The notes beneath the pieces are model-generated. The model was not told the DNA's origin, did not search any database, and was given only the letters and a program-made list of their open reading frames with translations. Of a DNA stretch of 64,000 nucleotides, positions 1-11,600 are shown one piece after another. The stretch spans positions 9,381,961-9,445,960 of the forward strand of contig OZ025258.1 in the NCBI GenBank assembly GCA_964019135.1, given 5' to 3'. This stretch comes from Arenicola marina. Lineage: Eukaryota; Annelida; Polychaeta; Arenicolidae. The position numbers and the translations under genes were made by a program. Position 1 is the first letter of the stretch. Each line of letters starts with the position of its first letter.

Positions 1-1676
1 GGCTGATCCATCCCCGTAACGGCTGATCCATTCCGGTAACGGCTGATCCATCCCCGTAACGGCTGATCCATTCCCGTAACGGCTGGTCCGTCCCCGTAAC
101 GGCTGATCCATTCCCGTAACGGCTGATCCATCCCCGTAACGGCTGATCCATTCCGGTAACGGCTGATCCATTCCCGTAACGGCTGATCCATTCCCGTAAC
201 GGCTGATCCATCCCCGTAACGGCTGATCCATCCCCGTAACGGCTGATCCATTCCGGTAACGGCTGATCCATCCCCGTAACGGCTGATCCATTCCCGTAAC
301 GGCTGGTCCGTCCCCGTAACGGCTGATCCATTCCCGTAACGGCTGATCCATCCCCGTAACGGCTGATCCATTCCGGTAACGGCTGATCCATTCCCGTAAC
401 GGCTGATCCATTCCCGTAACGGCTGATCCATCCCCGTAACGGCTGATCCATTCCCGTAACGGCTGATCCATTCCGGTAACGGCTGATCCATTCCCGTAAC
501 GGCTGATCCATCCCCGTAACGGCTGATCCATTCCCGTAACGGCTGATCCATTCCCGTAACGGCTGATCCATTCCGGTAACGACTGATCCATTCCCGTAAC
601 GGCTGATCCATTCCCGTAACGGCTGATCCATCCCCGTAACGGCTGATCCATTCCGGTAACGACTGATCCACTCCGGTAACGGCTGGTCCGTCCCCGTAAC
701 GGCTGATCCATTCCGGTAACGACTGATCCATTTCGGTAACGGCTGATCCATCCCCGTAACGGCTGCTCCATTCCCGTAACGGCTGATCCATTCCGGTAAC
801 GACTGATCCATTCCCGTAACGGCTGATCCATTCCCGTAACGGCTGATCCCTTCCGGTAACGGCTGATCCATTCCGGTAACGACTGATCCATTCCGGTAAC
901 GACTGATCCATTCCCGTAACGGCTGATCCATTCCCGTAACGGCTGATCCATCCCCGTAACGGCTGATCCATTCCGGTAACGACTGATCCATTCCGGTAAC
1001 GGCTGATCCATCCCCGTAACGGCTGCTCCATTCCCGTAACGGCTGATCCATTCCGGTAACGACTGATCCATTCCCGTAACGGCTGATCCATTCCCGTAAC
1101 GGCTGATCCATTCCGGTAACGGCTGATCCATTCCGGTAACGACTGATCCATTCCGGTAACGGCTGATCCATCCCCGTAACGGCTGCTCCATTCCCGTAAC
1201 GACTGATCCATTCCCGTAACGGCTGATCCATTCCCGTAACGGCTGATCCATTTCGGTAACGACTGATCCACTCCGGTAACGGCTGGTCCGTCCCCGTAAC
1301 GGCTGATCCATTCTCGTAACGGCTGATCCATTCCGGTAACGGCTGATCCATTCCGGTAACGGCTGATCCATTCCGGTAACGGCTGATCCATTCCCGTAAC
1401 GGATGCTCCATTCCCGTAACGGCTGATCCATTCCCGTAACGGCTGATCCATTCCGGTAACGACTGATCCACTCCGGTAACGGCTGGTCCGTCCCCGTAAC
1501 GGCTGATGCATTCTCGTAACGGCTGATCCATTCCGGTAACGACTGATCCACTCCGGTAACGGCTGGTCCGTCCCCGTAACGGCTGATGCATTCTCGTAAC
1601 GGCTGATCCATTCCGGTAACGACTGATCCACTCCGGTAACGGCTGGTCCGTCCCCGTAACGGCTGATGCATTCCGG
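1..1676. repeat. 20-bp minisatellite, about 84 copies, open at left edge
   Basis: Head-to-tail copies of GGCTGATCCATTCCCGTAAC with recurrent variants (TCCCC for TTCCC, CCGG for CCCG, GACTG for GGCTG, GGTCCG for GATCCA). The array begins at base 1, so its true length is unknown. There are no spacers and no coding signal. It may lie in an upstream PHKG intron or in intergenic DNA; the window does not settle which. Confidence 0.97.
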
Positions 1677-2560
1677 TATTGGCTGATCCATGTGTCGTCC
1701 CGCGCTTGCCGAGATTGATGACCATGCCATGTAAGTTGTACCCCCCCCCCTCCCACACACACACACCCCGGTGTTGTCGAGACAGCCAGCTGGTCAATGT
1801 ACGGTGTGACGGTCGCCCCAACCACCCCCACCCCGCTGTCCCCATCACTCTCACAGCTACCAGAACCAGAACCACGTGGTGCTGTGGCTCGAGCCTTCTC
1901 ATGTATTCCTACCTCTGAATTGATTCTGACTTTGAACCTCATCGAATACATATTGGTTGCCGCATGAATATTTATTGTTCTTGTAAAATGTGCGGTATCG
2001 CTTACCGGCATTTGCATTGCAATGCAGTATGACTAGTTTATGACGTTATTACTGGATTCCTATATAATATAAGTAGACGGCAGATCAATATCAGTTGATA
2101 AAGAGTGAACACGCTCTTGTCCTGTATGCGTGATTCTACATTCACTCCTGTAAAGCCTTTAGTTTAGCTTCCTGGAATATACACGCGGCCCAAGCGCTGT
2201 CGGTGGAGGGGGCCGGCGGCGTTGTGAGAGTGAGGGCTAGTGGCGGTGGGGGGGAGCGCTGCCGGCGCATGTCGTGTTTGTACCGTGTACTGCACTGAAC
2301 TGTTGTGACGCCAGGGCGTTCACCCCGGGTCGCCACCAAGGGGGGGGTCGGTGGGTTGCGGTGTGTGGGGGGTCATTCCCCTCCGCTACGCTGCAGGCGT
2401 TCTTCCTGGCAGCGTCCCTGGTTGGAGGTCTGGGAGGGGGTTGTGGGAAGGAATGGGGTGTACGGGGTGGGGGAGGGGGGGGATTTGAGTGTAAAAGTTG
2501 CTTGAAAATAACGTGAGTTTCTGGATAATGACCTCACGGCAGTAGCATCCAGGGGCTTCC
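1677..2560. other. Non-coding stretch between two arrays
   Basis: It holds a short poly-C/CA tract near 1741-1770 and G-rich low-complexity sequence from 2200 to 2490. The short ORFs here are compositional (G- or C-rich) and match no family I recognise. No splice-consistent exon of a known protein was seen. Confidence 0.5.
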
Positions 2561-2569
2561 CGGCCTTTA

Positions 2570-3045
2570 CCCCCCCCCCTCCCCCACCGTCCCCTGCACC
2601 CTCACCACCCACACCACCACTACACCCCCTCCCTCTCTCACCCACCACACCCCTCCTATTCACCCACCACACCCCCCCCTGTCTCACCCACCACACCCCT
2701 CCCTTTCACCCACCACACCCCCTCCCTCCCTCACCCACCACACCCGTCTCTCTCGCATCCCCAACACCCATCCCTCACCCTCTCACCCATCACACCCCTC
2801 CCTCTCTCACCCACCACACCCCTTCCTCTCTCACCCACCACACCCCCTCCCTCCCTCACCCACCACACCCGTCCCTCTCGCATCCCCAACACCTCTCCCT
2901 CCCCCTCTCACCTATCACACCCCTCCCTCTCTCACCCACCACACCGCTCCCTCTCTCACCCACCACACCCCTTCCTCTCTCACCCACCACACCCCTCCCT
3001 CTCTCACCCACCCCTCCCTCCCTTTCACCACACCACACTTTGCCT
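2570..3045. repeat. Pyrimidine-rich minisatellite (CTCACCCACCACACCCC type)
   Basis: Imperfect units of about 21 bp built on CTCTCTCACCCACCACACCC. The plus strand is almost purely pyrimidine plus A; the minus strand is G-rich with runs of 3-5 G. Short minus-strand ORFs here (VGERGRG repeats) are by-products of the repeat. The G-run strand could form G-quadruplexes. Confidence 0.85.
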
Positions 3046-3344
3046 CACAGAATGTTCAATTAGTTACGGCGAATGTGGGGGTTATGGAGGCGGGAGGGGT
3101 GTAGGAGAGGGAGTGGGTTGGGGTGGGGGAGGGGGTAGGGTTACGGGGGAGGGGGTGGGCTGAAGGACCCTAGCCGCAGGGAATCCCTCTCTCATACCGA
3201 CGAAAAAACATAACCGGATTCGTAGATTTTAGGTTAGCGGCCGTTGCCCTCAGTCCGCTAAACACGACACAAAGCTCCTCATCTTACATCACAGCACTGC
3301 TAGTGAGGCAGCACTCTTCAATGGAAGCAGGAAGTAGATGCTCC

Positions 3345-4958
3345 GCTCAAGAAGTAGCCTCAGTAGAGGGGTGGCCTCAGCAGAGGGGTGGCTTCAGTAG
3401 AGGGGTGGCCTCAGTAGAGGGGTGGCCTCAGTAGAGGGGTGGCTTTAGTAGAGGGGTGGCCTCAGTAGAGGGGTGGCTTTAGTAGAGGGGTGGCCTCAGT
3501 AGAGGGGTGGCCTCAGTAGAGGGGTGGCTTCAGTAGAAGCGTGGCCTCAGTAGAGAGGTGGCTTTAGTAGAGGGGTGGCTTTAGTAGAGGGGTGGCCTCA
3601 GTAGAGGGGTGGCTTTAGTAGAGGGGTGGCCTCAGTAGAGGGGTGGCCTCAGTAGAGGGGTGGCTTCAGTAGAAGCGTGGCCTCAGTAGAGGGGTGGCTT
3701 TAGTAGAGGGGTGGCTTTAGTAGAGGGGTGGCCTCAGTAGAGGGGTGGCTTTAGTAGAGGGGTGGCCTCAGTAGAGGGGTGGCTTCAGTAGAGGCGTGGC
3801 CTCAGTAGAGGGGTGGCTTTAGTAGAGGGGTGGCTTTAGTAGAGGGGTGGCCTCAGTAGAGGGGTGGCCTCAGTAGAGGGGTGGCCTCAGTAGAGGGGTG
3901 GCCTCAGTAGAGGGGTGGCCTCAGTAGAGGGGTGGCCACAGTAGAGGGGTGGCCACAGTAGAGGGGTGGCCACAGTAGAGGGGTGGCCTCAGTAGAGGGG
4001 TGGCCTCAGTAGAGGCGTGGCTTTAGTAGAGGGGTGGCCTCAGTAGAGGGGTGGCTTTAGTAGAGAGGTGACCTCAGTATAGGGGTGACCTCAGTAGAGG
4101 GGTGGCTTTAGTAGAGGGGTGGCCTCCGTAGAGGGGTGGCTTTAGTAGAGAGGAGACCCTCAGTAGAGGGGTGGCCTCAGTAGAGGGGTGGCCTCAGTAG
4201 AGGGGTGACTTCAGTAGAGGGGTGGCTTCAGTAGAGGGGTGGCCTCAGTAGAATGTGGCCTCAGTAGAGGGTGGCCTCAGTAGAGGGGTGGCCTCAGTAG
4301 AGGGGTGGCCTCAGTAGAGGGGTGGCCTCAGTAGAGGGGTGGCCTCAGTAGAAGGGTGGCCTCAGTAGAGGGGCGGCCTTAGTAGAGGGGTGACTTCAGT
4401 AGAGAGGTGGCCTTAGTAGAGGGGTGGCCTTAGTAGAGGAGTGGCCTCAGTAGAGGAGTTGCCTCAGTAGAGGGGTGGCCTCAGTAGAGGGGTGGCCTCA
4501 GTAGAGGGGTGGTCTCAGTAGAGGGGTTGCCTCAGTAGAGGGGTGGCTTTAGTAGAGGGGTGGCCTCAGTAGAGGGGTGGCTTCAATAGAGGGGTGGCCT
4601 CAGTAGAGGGGTGGCCTCAGTAGAGGGATGGCCTCTATAGAGGGGTGGCTTCAGTAGAGGGGTGACCTCAGTAGAGGGGTGGCCTCAGTAGAGGGGTGGC
4701 CTCAGTAGGGGGATGACCTCAGTAGAGGGGTGGCCTCATTAGAGGGTGGCCTCAGTAGAGGGGTGGCTTTAGTAGAGAGGTGACCTCAGTAGAGGGGTGG
4801 GCTCAGTAGAGGAGTGGCCTCAGTAGAGGGGTGGCTTTAGTAGAAGGGTGACCTCAGTAGCGGGGTGGCCTCAGTAGAGAGGTGGCCTCAGTAGGGGGAT
4901 GACCTCAGTAGGGGGATGACCTCAGTAGAGGGGTGGCCTCAGTAGAGGGTGGCCTCAA
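3345..4958. repeat. 17-bp minisatellite (CCTCAGTAGAGGGGTGG), about 95 copies
   Basis: Tandem 17-bp units with CCTCAG/CTTTAG/CTTCAG variants and occasional 1-bp length changes towards the right end, where the array decays. Each unit also carries a CAG/TAG-type trinucleotide, but no exon context is visible. Confidence 0.95.
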
Positions 4959-4961
4959 TTG

Positions 4962-5040
4962 GGTGAATATGTCACCAGTGGACGGGTGAATGTGTGACTA
5001 GTGGACGGGTGAATGTATGACCAGTGGACGGGTGTTTACG
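4962..5040. repeat. Short tandem repeat, about 3 copies of 24 bp
   Basis: Three near-identical copies of a unit containing CAGTGGACGGGTGAATGT, immediately after the 17-bp array. Confidence 0.8.
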
Positions 5041-5247
5041 CTCTGTAGAGAAAAGATAATATGGATAGGTGCTACCTAAAAAGTGCGAGCGTATATTTAT
5101 TAATTCAGATATTCCGAGGGGATACATCTAGATTAATATTCAAAATTAATCTCACTTCGGCTTGCCATAAAGAATATCTTTGGCGGGATGACGTATACCA
5201 TGCAGGTGCTTGTGGCATATCATTCGGTTGCTTAGGAACTCCCATTG

Positions 5248-5277
5248 TGACGTCATGTTTATAACATTTTGACGTCA
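5248..5277. promoter_or_regulatory. Pair of inverted CRE palindromes
   Basis: Two perfect TGACGTCA palindromes at 5248-5255 and 5270-5277, each extended by TTG/CAA so the pair is itself inverted-symmetric. TGACGTCA is the CREB/ATF consensus. No gene start was found beside them, so the function is inferred only. Confidence 0.45.
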
Positions 5278-6094
5278 CAACTACTCACTATGACAGCGGC
5301 CGATGGGCGGTCACCAAGAGCGCTCTGCTTGGCAACAGACATTTAGCGCGTCGCTTATAAATTAACTTTAATTTGAAGTATACATCCAATTGTTAACATT
5401 GAATAATTTGATTCGTTAATTTTGTGGGGCAGCTGATTTAATTATTAAAGACCTGACATAATAGGCTTCAACCTCTCTTTGCTTGAATATATTTATGTAC
5501 AGCTGATATTTACTCCGAATGCGAAAACGTCTCATGGGGGTTGTTACGCGAAATGAAAGTCCTAAGCCTATGCTTGAAATAGACTTTGAATATGCCTGCA
5601 AGTTACCTTAAGAGCTCGCTTGCGCTCGCTATCAATACACTATAATTAGAATCTTCTTTTTTACGCATCTTGTTTTTATGATCATTGCTAGCTTTATATA
5701 TAGCCATCAAGATATCAAGCTATTTGCCAGTTATATTAGACAGCTCGTGTTTTTTACCGCCATTTACACCAATGTAAACAAGCTCCTGGAGATTCGTTTG
5801 TAAACGTTGTTGACGTTGCAGGACATTGCCACTGCGTCCACTACAACGATGGTAATTATGCCATGACGGTAATGTCTGTTTACCATGCCCCCCCCCCCCC
5901 AACCCCCGCGATAAAGAGGGTGATGAAGTGGTGCGGTCAGCCAGTGCTATTTGATGGGGTGTTGTGGGGTGTAGAAAACACAACACAACAGATCACTGGT
6001 ATCCGTAGTCTGTATTACCCTCTTGGTAATGTAGGTAGTGGAGTCAGCCCCGATTGCTATGGATGTCTTGGGGGTGCGGTAGGTTGTGTAAGCC

Positions 6095-6130
<36 letters not shown>

Positions 6131-7886
6131 CCCCAGCTCGACTTCACCCGCCTCGACCCCCTGTGCCACCCTTTCCCTCGTCCCCATATCGACCCCAGCC
6201 CTTGTACCCCCCTCTCCTCGTCCCCATATCGACCCCACCCGCCTCCACCCCCCGCACACACCTCACAACCTGTTGTGGTTCATAGCACAGCTTAATATCG
6301 CACAAGCCGGCAAGGTGAAGGCCGTCCCAGGCCGCCTGTTTACGCCCACGCCTCGGCCAATCAGACGCATGCACTGACTGAGAGAGCGAAGTGGCGTTTT
6401 GCTCCGGTTGACTCCTGGAAGTTGCTTCGAAAGGCATGCATATTTGGTGTATGATAAATACTGGTGTGACCGCTTTCTTGGTGTAAATAGTCAGGTCCTT
6501 GGGTTTTACAGTAGTTCTGTGGGGGGGGGGGGGGGGGAGGAGGATATCTGACCCTGGCGATCAGCGATATTAATGCCCTATGTTGTTCTCAGCTGGTGCG
6601 TCTCTCGTTCGGGTGGACGCACTCAGCAGCCTACTGACAGGGTTGCGACGTCATTGCAGGACACTGGTCAGGAATAAACATGTTTACGCCTATTAATCTA
6701 TTAGAGCCGCTGGACATCTGGGTGAGTTGGATACCCCGTCCGTTTATCATCATTGCCTGTGGTGTATCGTGAGTAGTTGTTCCTGGCAAATTTGGTGGAC
6801 TTTTTGGAAGAAAAAAAAAATCGCGTCATGTTACCATGGTTACTGCGAACTCTCGTCATCACATGACAGGTACTACTTTACCGACCACCAGTTCTGCTCT
6901 AAAATGTTCTGCTCGCAGGATACAGATCCCATGTCCTTCTTCGCACAGAGTAGGGGGTTACCCCCGGGGACATGGCTCCACTCTCCCTTCCTTCTCCCAG
7001 TGACGCGATATGATCAAAAGTGATTAACGCGTCCTGAATAACCAACCAACCAACCACACATCTCACCAGCAGTAGACGACGATGTTATCAAGGGGGGTCG
7101 TGTTCCCTGATCACGAAGAATAATTTTCTTTAATCCCAGGTCACGATGACTTAAAATGAGAACCCCCCGCATGCAAAGAAACAACATTTACATCTAATCC
7201 CCATATCTAGATTCCCTGAGGCGACCGATACCTTATACCTATTATGTAGATTAATATAGATTATTTTGGATCGATCTATAGTGATGTTTCCCGCCTGGCG
7301 TGCGGTGGTAAACAGGCAAACAATAACAAACATTGACGAGGTCGGCTCGGTATAAACACCGCTCTGACGTCATCTAGGAGGTTAGGGTTTGTGTGGGGGG
7401 GGGGGGAATCGACAGCCGGTCCAAGCACGACAGCGCATGCGTCAGTGCGATCACTAGCCAGTGCAGGTTAAGATATGTGTGACCTAAAACAACCTGGAAC
7501 AAAACAACTGGATCTATGTTAGACCTGTTGGTGAGCCAGCCCCCGGGATCAAGGCCGTAAGGTGGGGGGGGGCTGCGTATCGGTCTGGGTGAGTGAGTTT
7601 GATGTAGCTCCTCCTCCGCCCTCCTCCTTCACCTCCCCCCACCCCCACGCTGACCCAGTTTGCGTGGTTATATCACGCGGCCTTGAGGCGTTACGACGGC
7701 GCTGCACCCCTTCCATCTCTCCCCTCCCACCCCCCGCCCTACCCCGCCGTCACATACTAAGCCAATCATGAAGTCTTCATCAACACACACCCCCACCCAC
7801 CCTATGGTACTTGACCGCTTTGGCTGCACTGCCTCTTGGACTCCCTCCCCCCCCCCCCCCACCGCCGTTTGTTGACTGCCGCCCTC
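5278..7886. other. No recognisable gene; homopolymer tracts and one SINE tail
   Basis: I see a poly-C run near 5888, a CT microsatellite near 6110-6132, a run of about 17 G near 6521, another G run near 7395 and a single CRE (7365-7372). ORFs in this stretch are short and low complexity. I looked for PHKG N-lobe features (glycine-rich loop, VAIK-type lysine) and found none. Confidence 0.5.
6912..7057 (+). mobile_element. SINE 3' fragment
   Basis: Shares the body (CCATGTCCTTCTTCGCA, GGGGACATGGCTCCACTCTC, GTCCTGAATA) and the (CCAA)n tail with the copies at 9.6, 15.5 and 42.2 kb. The tRNA-like head is missing, as in a 5'-truncated copy. Confidence 0.75.
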
Positions 7887-7889
7887 GCT

Positions 7890-7924
7890 TATAAAGCCGC
7901 CACTACGCGCACCCAGACTTCAGT
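7890..7924 (+). promoter_or_regulatory. TATA box plus initiator, candidate internal PHKG promoter
   Basis: TATAAA at 7890-7895 in a GC-rich context, followed by the initiator-like TCAGT at 7920-7924, which puts the start A about 32 bp downstream of the TATA box. The first in-frame ATG downstream is at 8161, giving a leader of about 240 nt. The spacing is what a TATA/Inr core promoter needs; use is inferred. Confidence 0.5.
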
Positions 7925-8160
7925 GCCTACACCATCGCTCGTCAGATCCAGACGGTCATTCACCGTCCCGAGTATTACCCTGGATCTCCGACGTTTTTTT
8001 TACATCTACTACAGAACTGTGGATTTCTCGGTATTGGCGAATTCGATATCGCTGCGTTTATTCCTAGTCGCAGAGGAATTAAGGAACGCCTCTTTTTTCC
8101 CAGATATAGATTTATGAGCGAAAAAGTTGTGGCCGACCGCCAGTGGTTGGGAGTGTCAAT

Positions 8161-8564
8161 ATGACTAACATGGACGCGCAACACATGCACGACTGCGGCT
8201 GTCACAACTGCGCGCACGACCGTGACATGAGCCATCCCGCCACCCGTAGCCATAGCCACATCAGTTGTCATTACGACCGGACTAGACGTAGCGACGAGGA
8301 CGACAGCGGCTTTGACGCCACGTGCGATGTGCCGCCAATGTCTAGCCTGACGTACTCCTTAGTGAAGCACCTGCAGGGGGAGCAGGGGGGTGCCCCGTTA
8401 CCACGTGGGTCGTCCTCGTGGGACGCCGACACGGGGACCGCCCCGGGGTGCGACGGTTGTGTGTCCCCGCCGTCCCCGACCCCCGCGCCCTCGCCCTCAC
8501 CCTGCCAGCCGCCCGCCGCCTGCCGAGCCTGCCTCACGTCGGCCGTGTCTCTGTTAACTTCCAG
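8161..8564 (+). CDS. Candidate alternative first coding exon of PHKG
   Basis: An open frame from ATG 8161 (in-frame stop at 8107-8109; a second ATG at 8170 has a better context, AAC before and G after) runs without a stop for 134 codons. It enters the first recognisable PHKG kinase exon in the correct frame. Codon third positions are strongly G/C, as in the PHKG exons. The predicted peptide is His/Cys-rich at first (HMHDCGCHNCAHDRDMSH), then acidic and Ser-rich, then a Pro/Ser stretch. I recognise no domain. A product starting here would replace the ATP-binding N-lobe. The other explanation is that this is intron or upstream-exon sequence that is open by chance, with 8561-8564 acting as an ordinary acceptor for exons outside the window. 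Confidence 0.4.
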
Positions 8565-8630
8565 ATGCATGAAGGGCGAGCTCTTCGACTACCTGACGGC
8601 GGTCGTGACGTTATCCGAGAAGAGAACCAG
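8565..8630 (+). CDS. PHKG: PHKG exon: hinge/alpha-D segment
   Basis: Encodes [19 protein letters not shown] and then TR. The exon completes a split codon on its 5' side (phase 2) and ends AG before GTGAGA. The intron position matches the family, where the preceding exon ends at '..FDL'. Confidence 0.9.
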
Positions 8631-11600
8631 GTGAGATATATGTATATATTATAGCAAAACACTCCTTGCAAAAGAGAAAGTCCGCAAATATCAGAGTAAC
8701 TAGATTCATGTAAGCTTTCTTCAAACTAGACGGACTTGTAAACTCGTAGAGCTGGGCCAACCTGGTATGCGCAGGGGCGGATCCAGAAAATGTGGATAGG
8801 GGGGGGGGCGGTTTCAGGGTCGGATCCAGATATGCTGGAAAGGGAGGGCCGGTTTCGGTTTTCACGTTAAATGGTATGAATTTCGATTTCGGCCCTAAAT
8901 TTCGAATTTCGATTTCGGCCCTAAACGGTGGGGGGGCCGGGTCAACCCCCCCCCCCCCCTGGATCCGCGCATGTTTTTACCTGCTCCCCGGCATTGGCAC
9001 CGCCTTTTGTTTGGTACGCGCTATTGATGCCTCCTAGCCCGTATCCCCCACCCATAAATAGAAGGCTGAATTTTTTATGTAATGTATATAACTGCGACGG
9101 AGTGCTTAGATGGTCTGACCCGGATCTGGTTATGGGCAAGAAAGATAACATCAGGTTAATGGGTTTTTGACCGCATTTGCATTATGTGGATAGGACGCTT
9201 TTTATTGTAAGCACAATATATATATGTTTGTTTAGCGACTACTTAACCTGGTTTGGTTGGAGCTGTGTTGTTAGTGATGATCACCGCCCGGGGGTGGACA
9301 GAGGGGGGAGGGGGGGGGGCAAACGACGGCCAGGGGCGGTATCTGGGACATGGGTTTTTTGTGCAGTCCGACGGTTTTGCTTTCTTCTTGGAAAATTGGC
9401 ACATCGCGGACGCTTATTTTAGCGGCAGATCTGGGGGTTTTTTTCCTGTGCCCGACGGAATGGTTAGTACACAAATGGGATTCGCGGTTTGTCACCCTGT
9501 TTGGTTTTTATTGCAGACAAATTATGCGTCAGCTGTTGGAAGCCGTCGAATTTGTCCACTCCAAGAACATAGCTCACAGAGATCTCAAGGTACGTGCTCT
9601 GTCTGTCCCCGCACACATCCACCCATGCAGGAAGGGCCGCCCCGATAGCTCAGTGGGTTGGAGCGCTCGCATTGAGCTCTCTGGCCACCTGAGAGCCTAA
9701 CGGCAAATGGATCGCTAGTGCGCCCCGCTCTGGCCATGTGGTGTGGTGATAAAGATTCCATGTCCTTCTTCGCAAAGAGTAGGGGGTTACCCTCGTGGAC
9801 ATGGCCCCACTATCGCTTCCTTCTCCCATGGACGTGATATGACCAGACTTGGTTAGAGTGTCCTGAATATAAAACCAACCAACCGACCGTGCACGAACAC
9901 ACGTACCGGCTGTGAAAACAGTCACCATGTGATGAAGCAGCTGTTCGTTTTACTTTAGTTGGAAAGATGACTTGGTGTTCTATAGCTGATATGTTGTTCA
10001 TGGGTTGTATTAAAGCCATTGTTAATGTTATTGCCTCCAATAAATTAGGCGAACTGGAGGGTTTCCAATTAAGTAGATACAAAAACGGTTGTATTAATGA
10101 CCAGTGCGGCTGTGTTTAACACCGGCAGACGACGGTTTTTAAAGCCACAGTGCTTCTAGTGAAGTGATCGATGACCATTGTGGATGTGGTTACCACCAGC
10201 CGCAATAATTCTAGTGATACAAGATGTCTAAAAATCCGCCGCCCATGTTGATGAGACATCTGTCTGGATTGTACGTTTATTTCGACACGTAGTCACTGAC
10301 TAAATTACGCCTGGTGGGTTCGGCTGGTGCAATATGACGGCACCAAATTGCTGCTAAATTGTCCTCTAAATTGTGGTTTGGGAAGATAAATGGTCTAGTT
10401 TGACGGTTACGTGATCTGTCTTTGGAAGCCCCCGGCCCGCTACACCCTACCCTGGGTGGTGAATGGCCGCCCCGATAGCTCAGTCGGTTAGAGCGCTGGC
10501 ATTGCCTTTCAGCTCTCTGGCCACCCACCTTAGAGCCTAACGGCACGTGGATCGGTCGGTGGTTCTAGCCCCGCTGTAATCATGTCTGTGTTGTCGCAGG
10601 ATAAAGACCCCATGTCCTTCTTCGCAATGATGAAGAGATCTATAGAGACCCCGGCCTGACGCTCGCGAGGGCGTGGTAGCTAGGAACGATGTGATGAGCT
10701 AGCTGGTTGGTTGGTTGGTTGGTTGGTTATTCAGGACGCTTTAACCACTTTTGTTCATATCGCGTCAATGGGAGAAGGGAGGGAGAGTGGAGACATACAT
10801 GACCACAGCGGGGATCGAACCACCGATCCACGTGCCGTTAGGCTCTCAGTTGGCCAGAACACTCAAGGCCCCCCGATGAGCTAGCTGTCAGGGGTGCTTA
10901 ATATCGCCGGCTGCTGACTGGTGGCAAAGCACGGCTGCACCGATCCCTGCTGATCATTAATACGGTGTCGCTGCATTAGGCCGCTCGAGGATTGGTGAAC
11001 GCCCGAGTCACTGACCGCGACCCTGGGGGACTAACCACCGGAAAGAGAGGGGGTTAACCGAGCAGGAGGTGTAATATACACGGGGTCTTTATGTACATGC
11101 CGTACTGGCGGCGGCGGGGTGGCTGCAGCGGCTTGTACTCGCCATAAACCTGTCCTTCTGATGATATAAGGTGAACTGCTGCAGCGATGTGGGTATCTGT
11201 CTTGGCAATAACCCCTGCATGGGGTCGGCAAGAGAAGGGTCGAGCCGGGGTTGATGAATGTGTCCGTTACTAGTTTTTAGGTTGTTAACCCACGTGAGGT
11301 ATATGTCCCTTCAGGCAACTATATAGAAAGGAAGTCCTCAGTGTGGCAATGATGTGTAATGTACAAGGCTCTTTGTCTCTTATAGCCTGAAAACATTCTA
11401 CTGGACAACAACTTCAACGTGAAGCTCTCTGACTTCGGCTTCGCCTCTGTCATCAGTCACGAAGAGGAGTTGACAGGTGAGTTGAGTGGTCAACGATGGA
11501 ACGTCATTGTGGCTGCCAGCGCCTGGTGTTAAGCCTTTTGTTGATTGCAAGTCACACGTCTAAGTATAAGTGGTAACATTAAAGTTACCTATATTATTTG

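Noticed and set aside
2142..3038. G-rich minus-strand ORFs with VGERGRG repeats
   Set aside because: Direct translation of the pyrimidine-rich minisatellite.
1..5000. CRISPR-like periodic repeats
   Set aside because: Units are contiguous with no unique spacers, and the sequence is clearly eukaryotic. They are minisatellites.
5863..6437. Overlapping ORFs around 5.9-6.4 kb on both strands
   Set aside because: Driven by poly-C, CT microsatellite and C-rich sequence; no family similarity and no splice consensus pattern.
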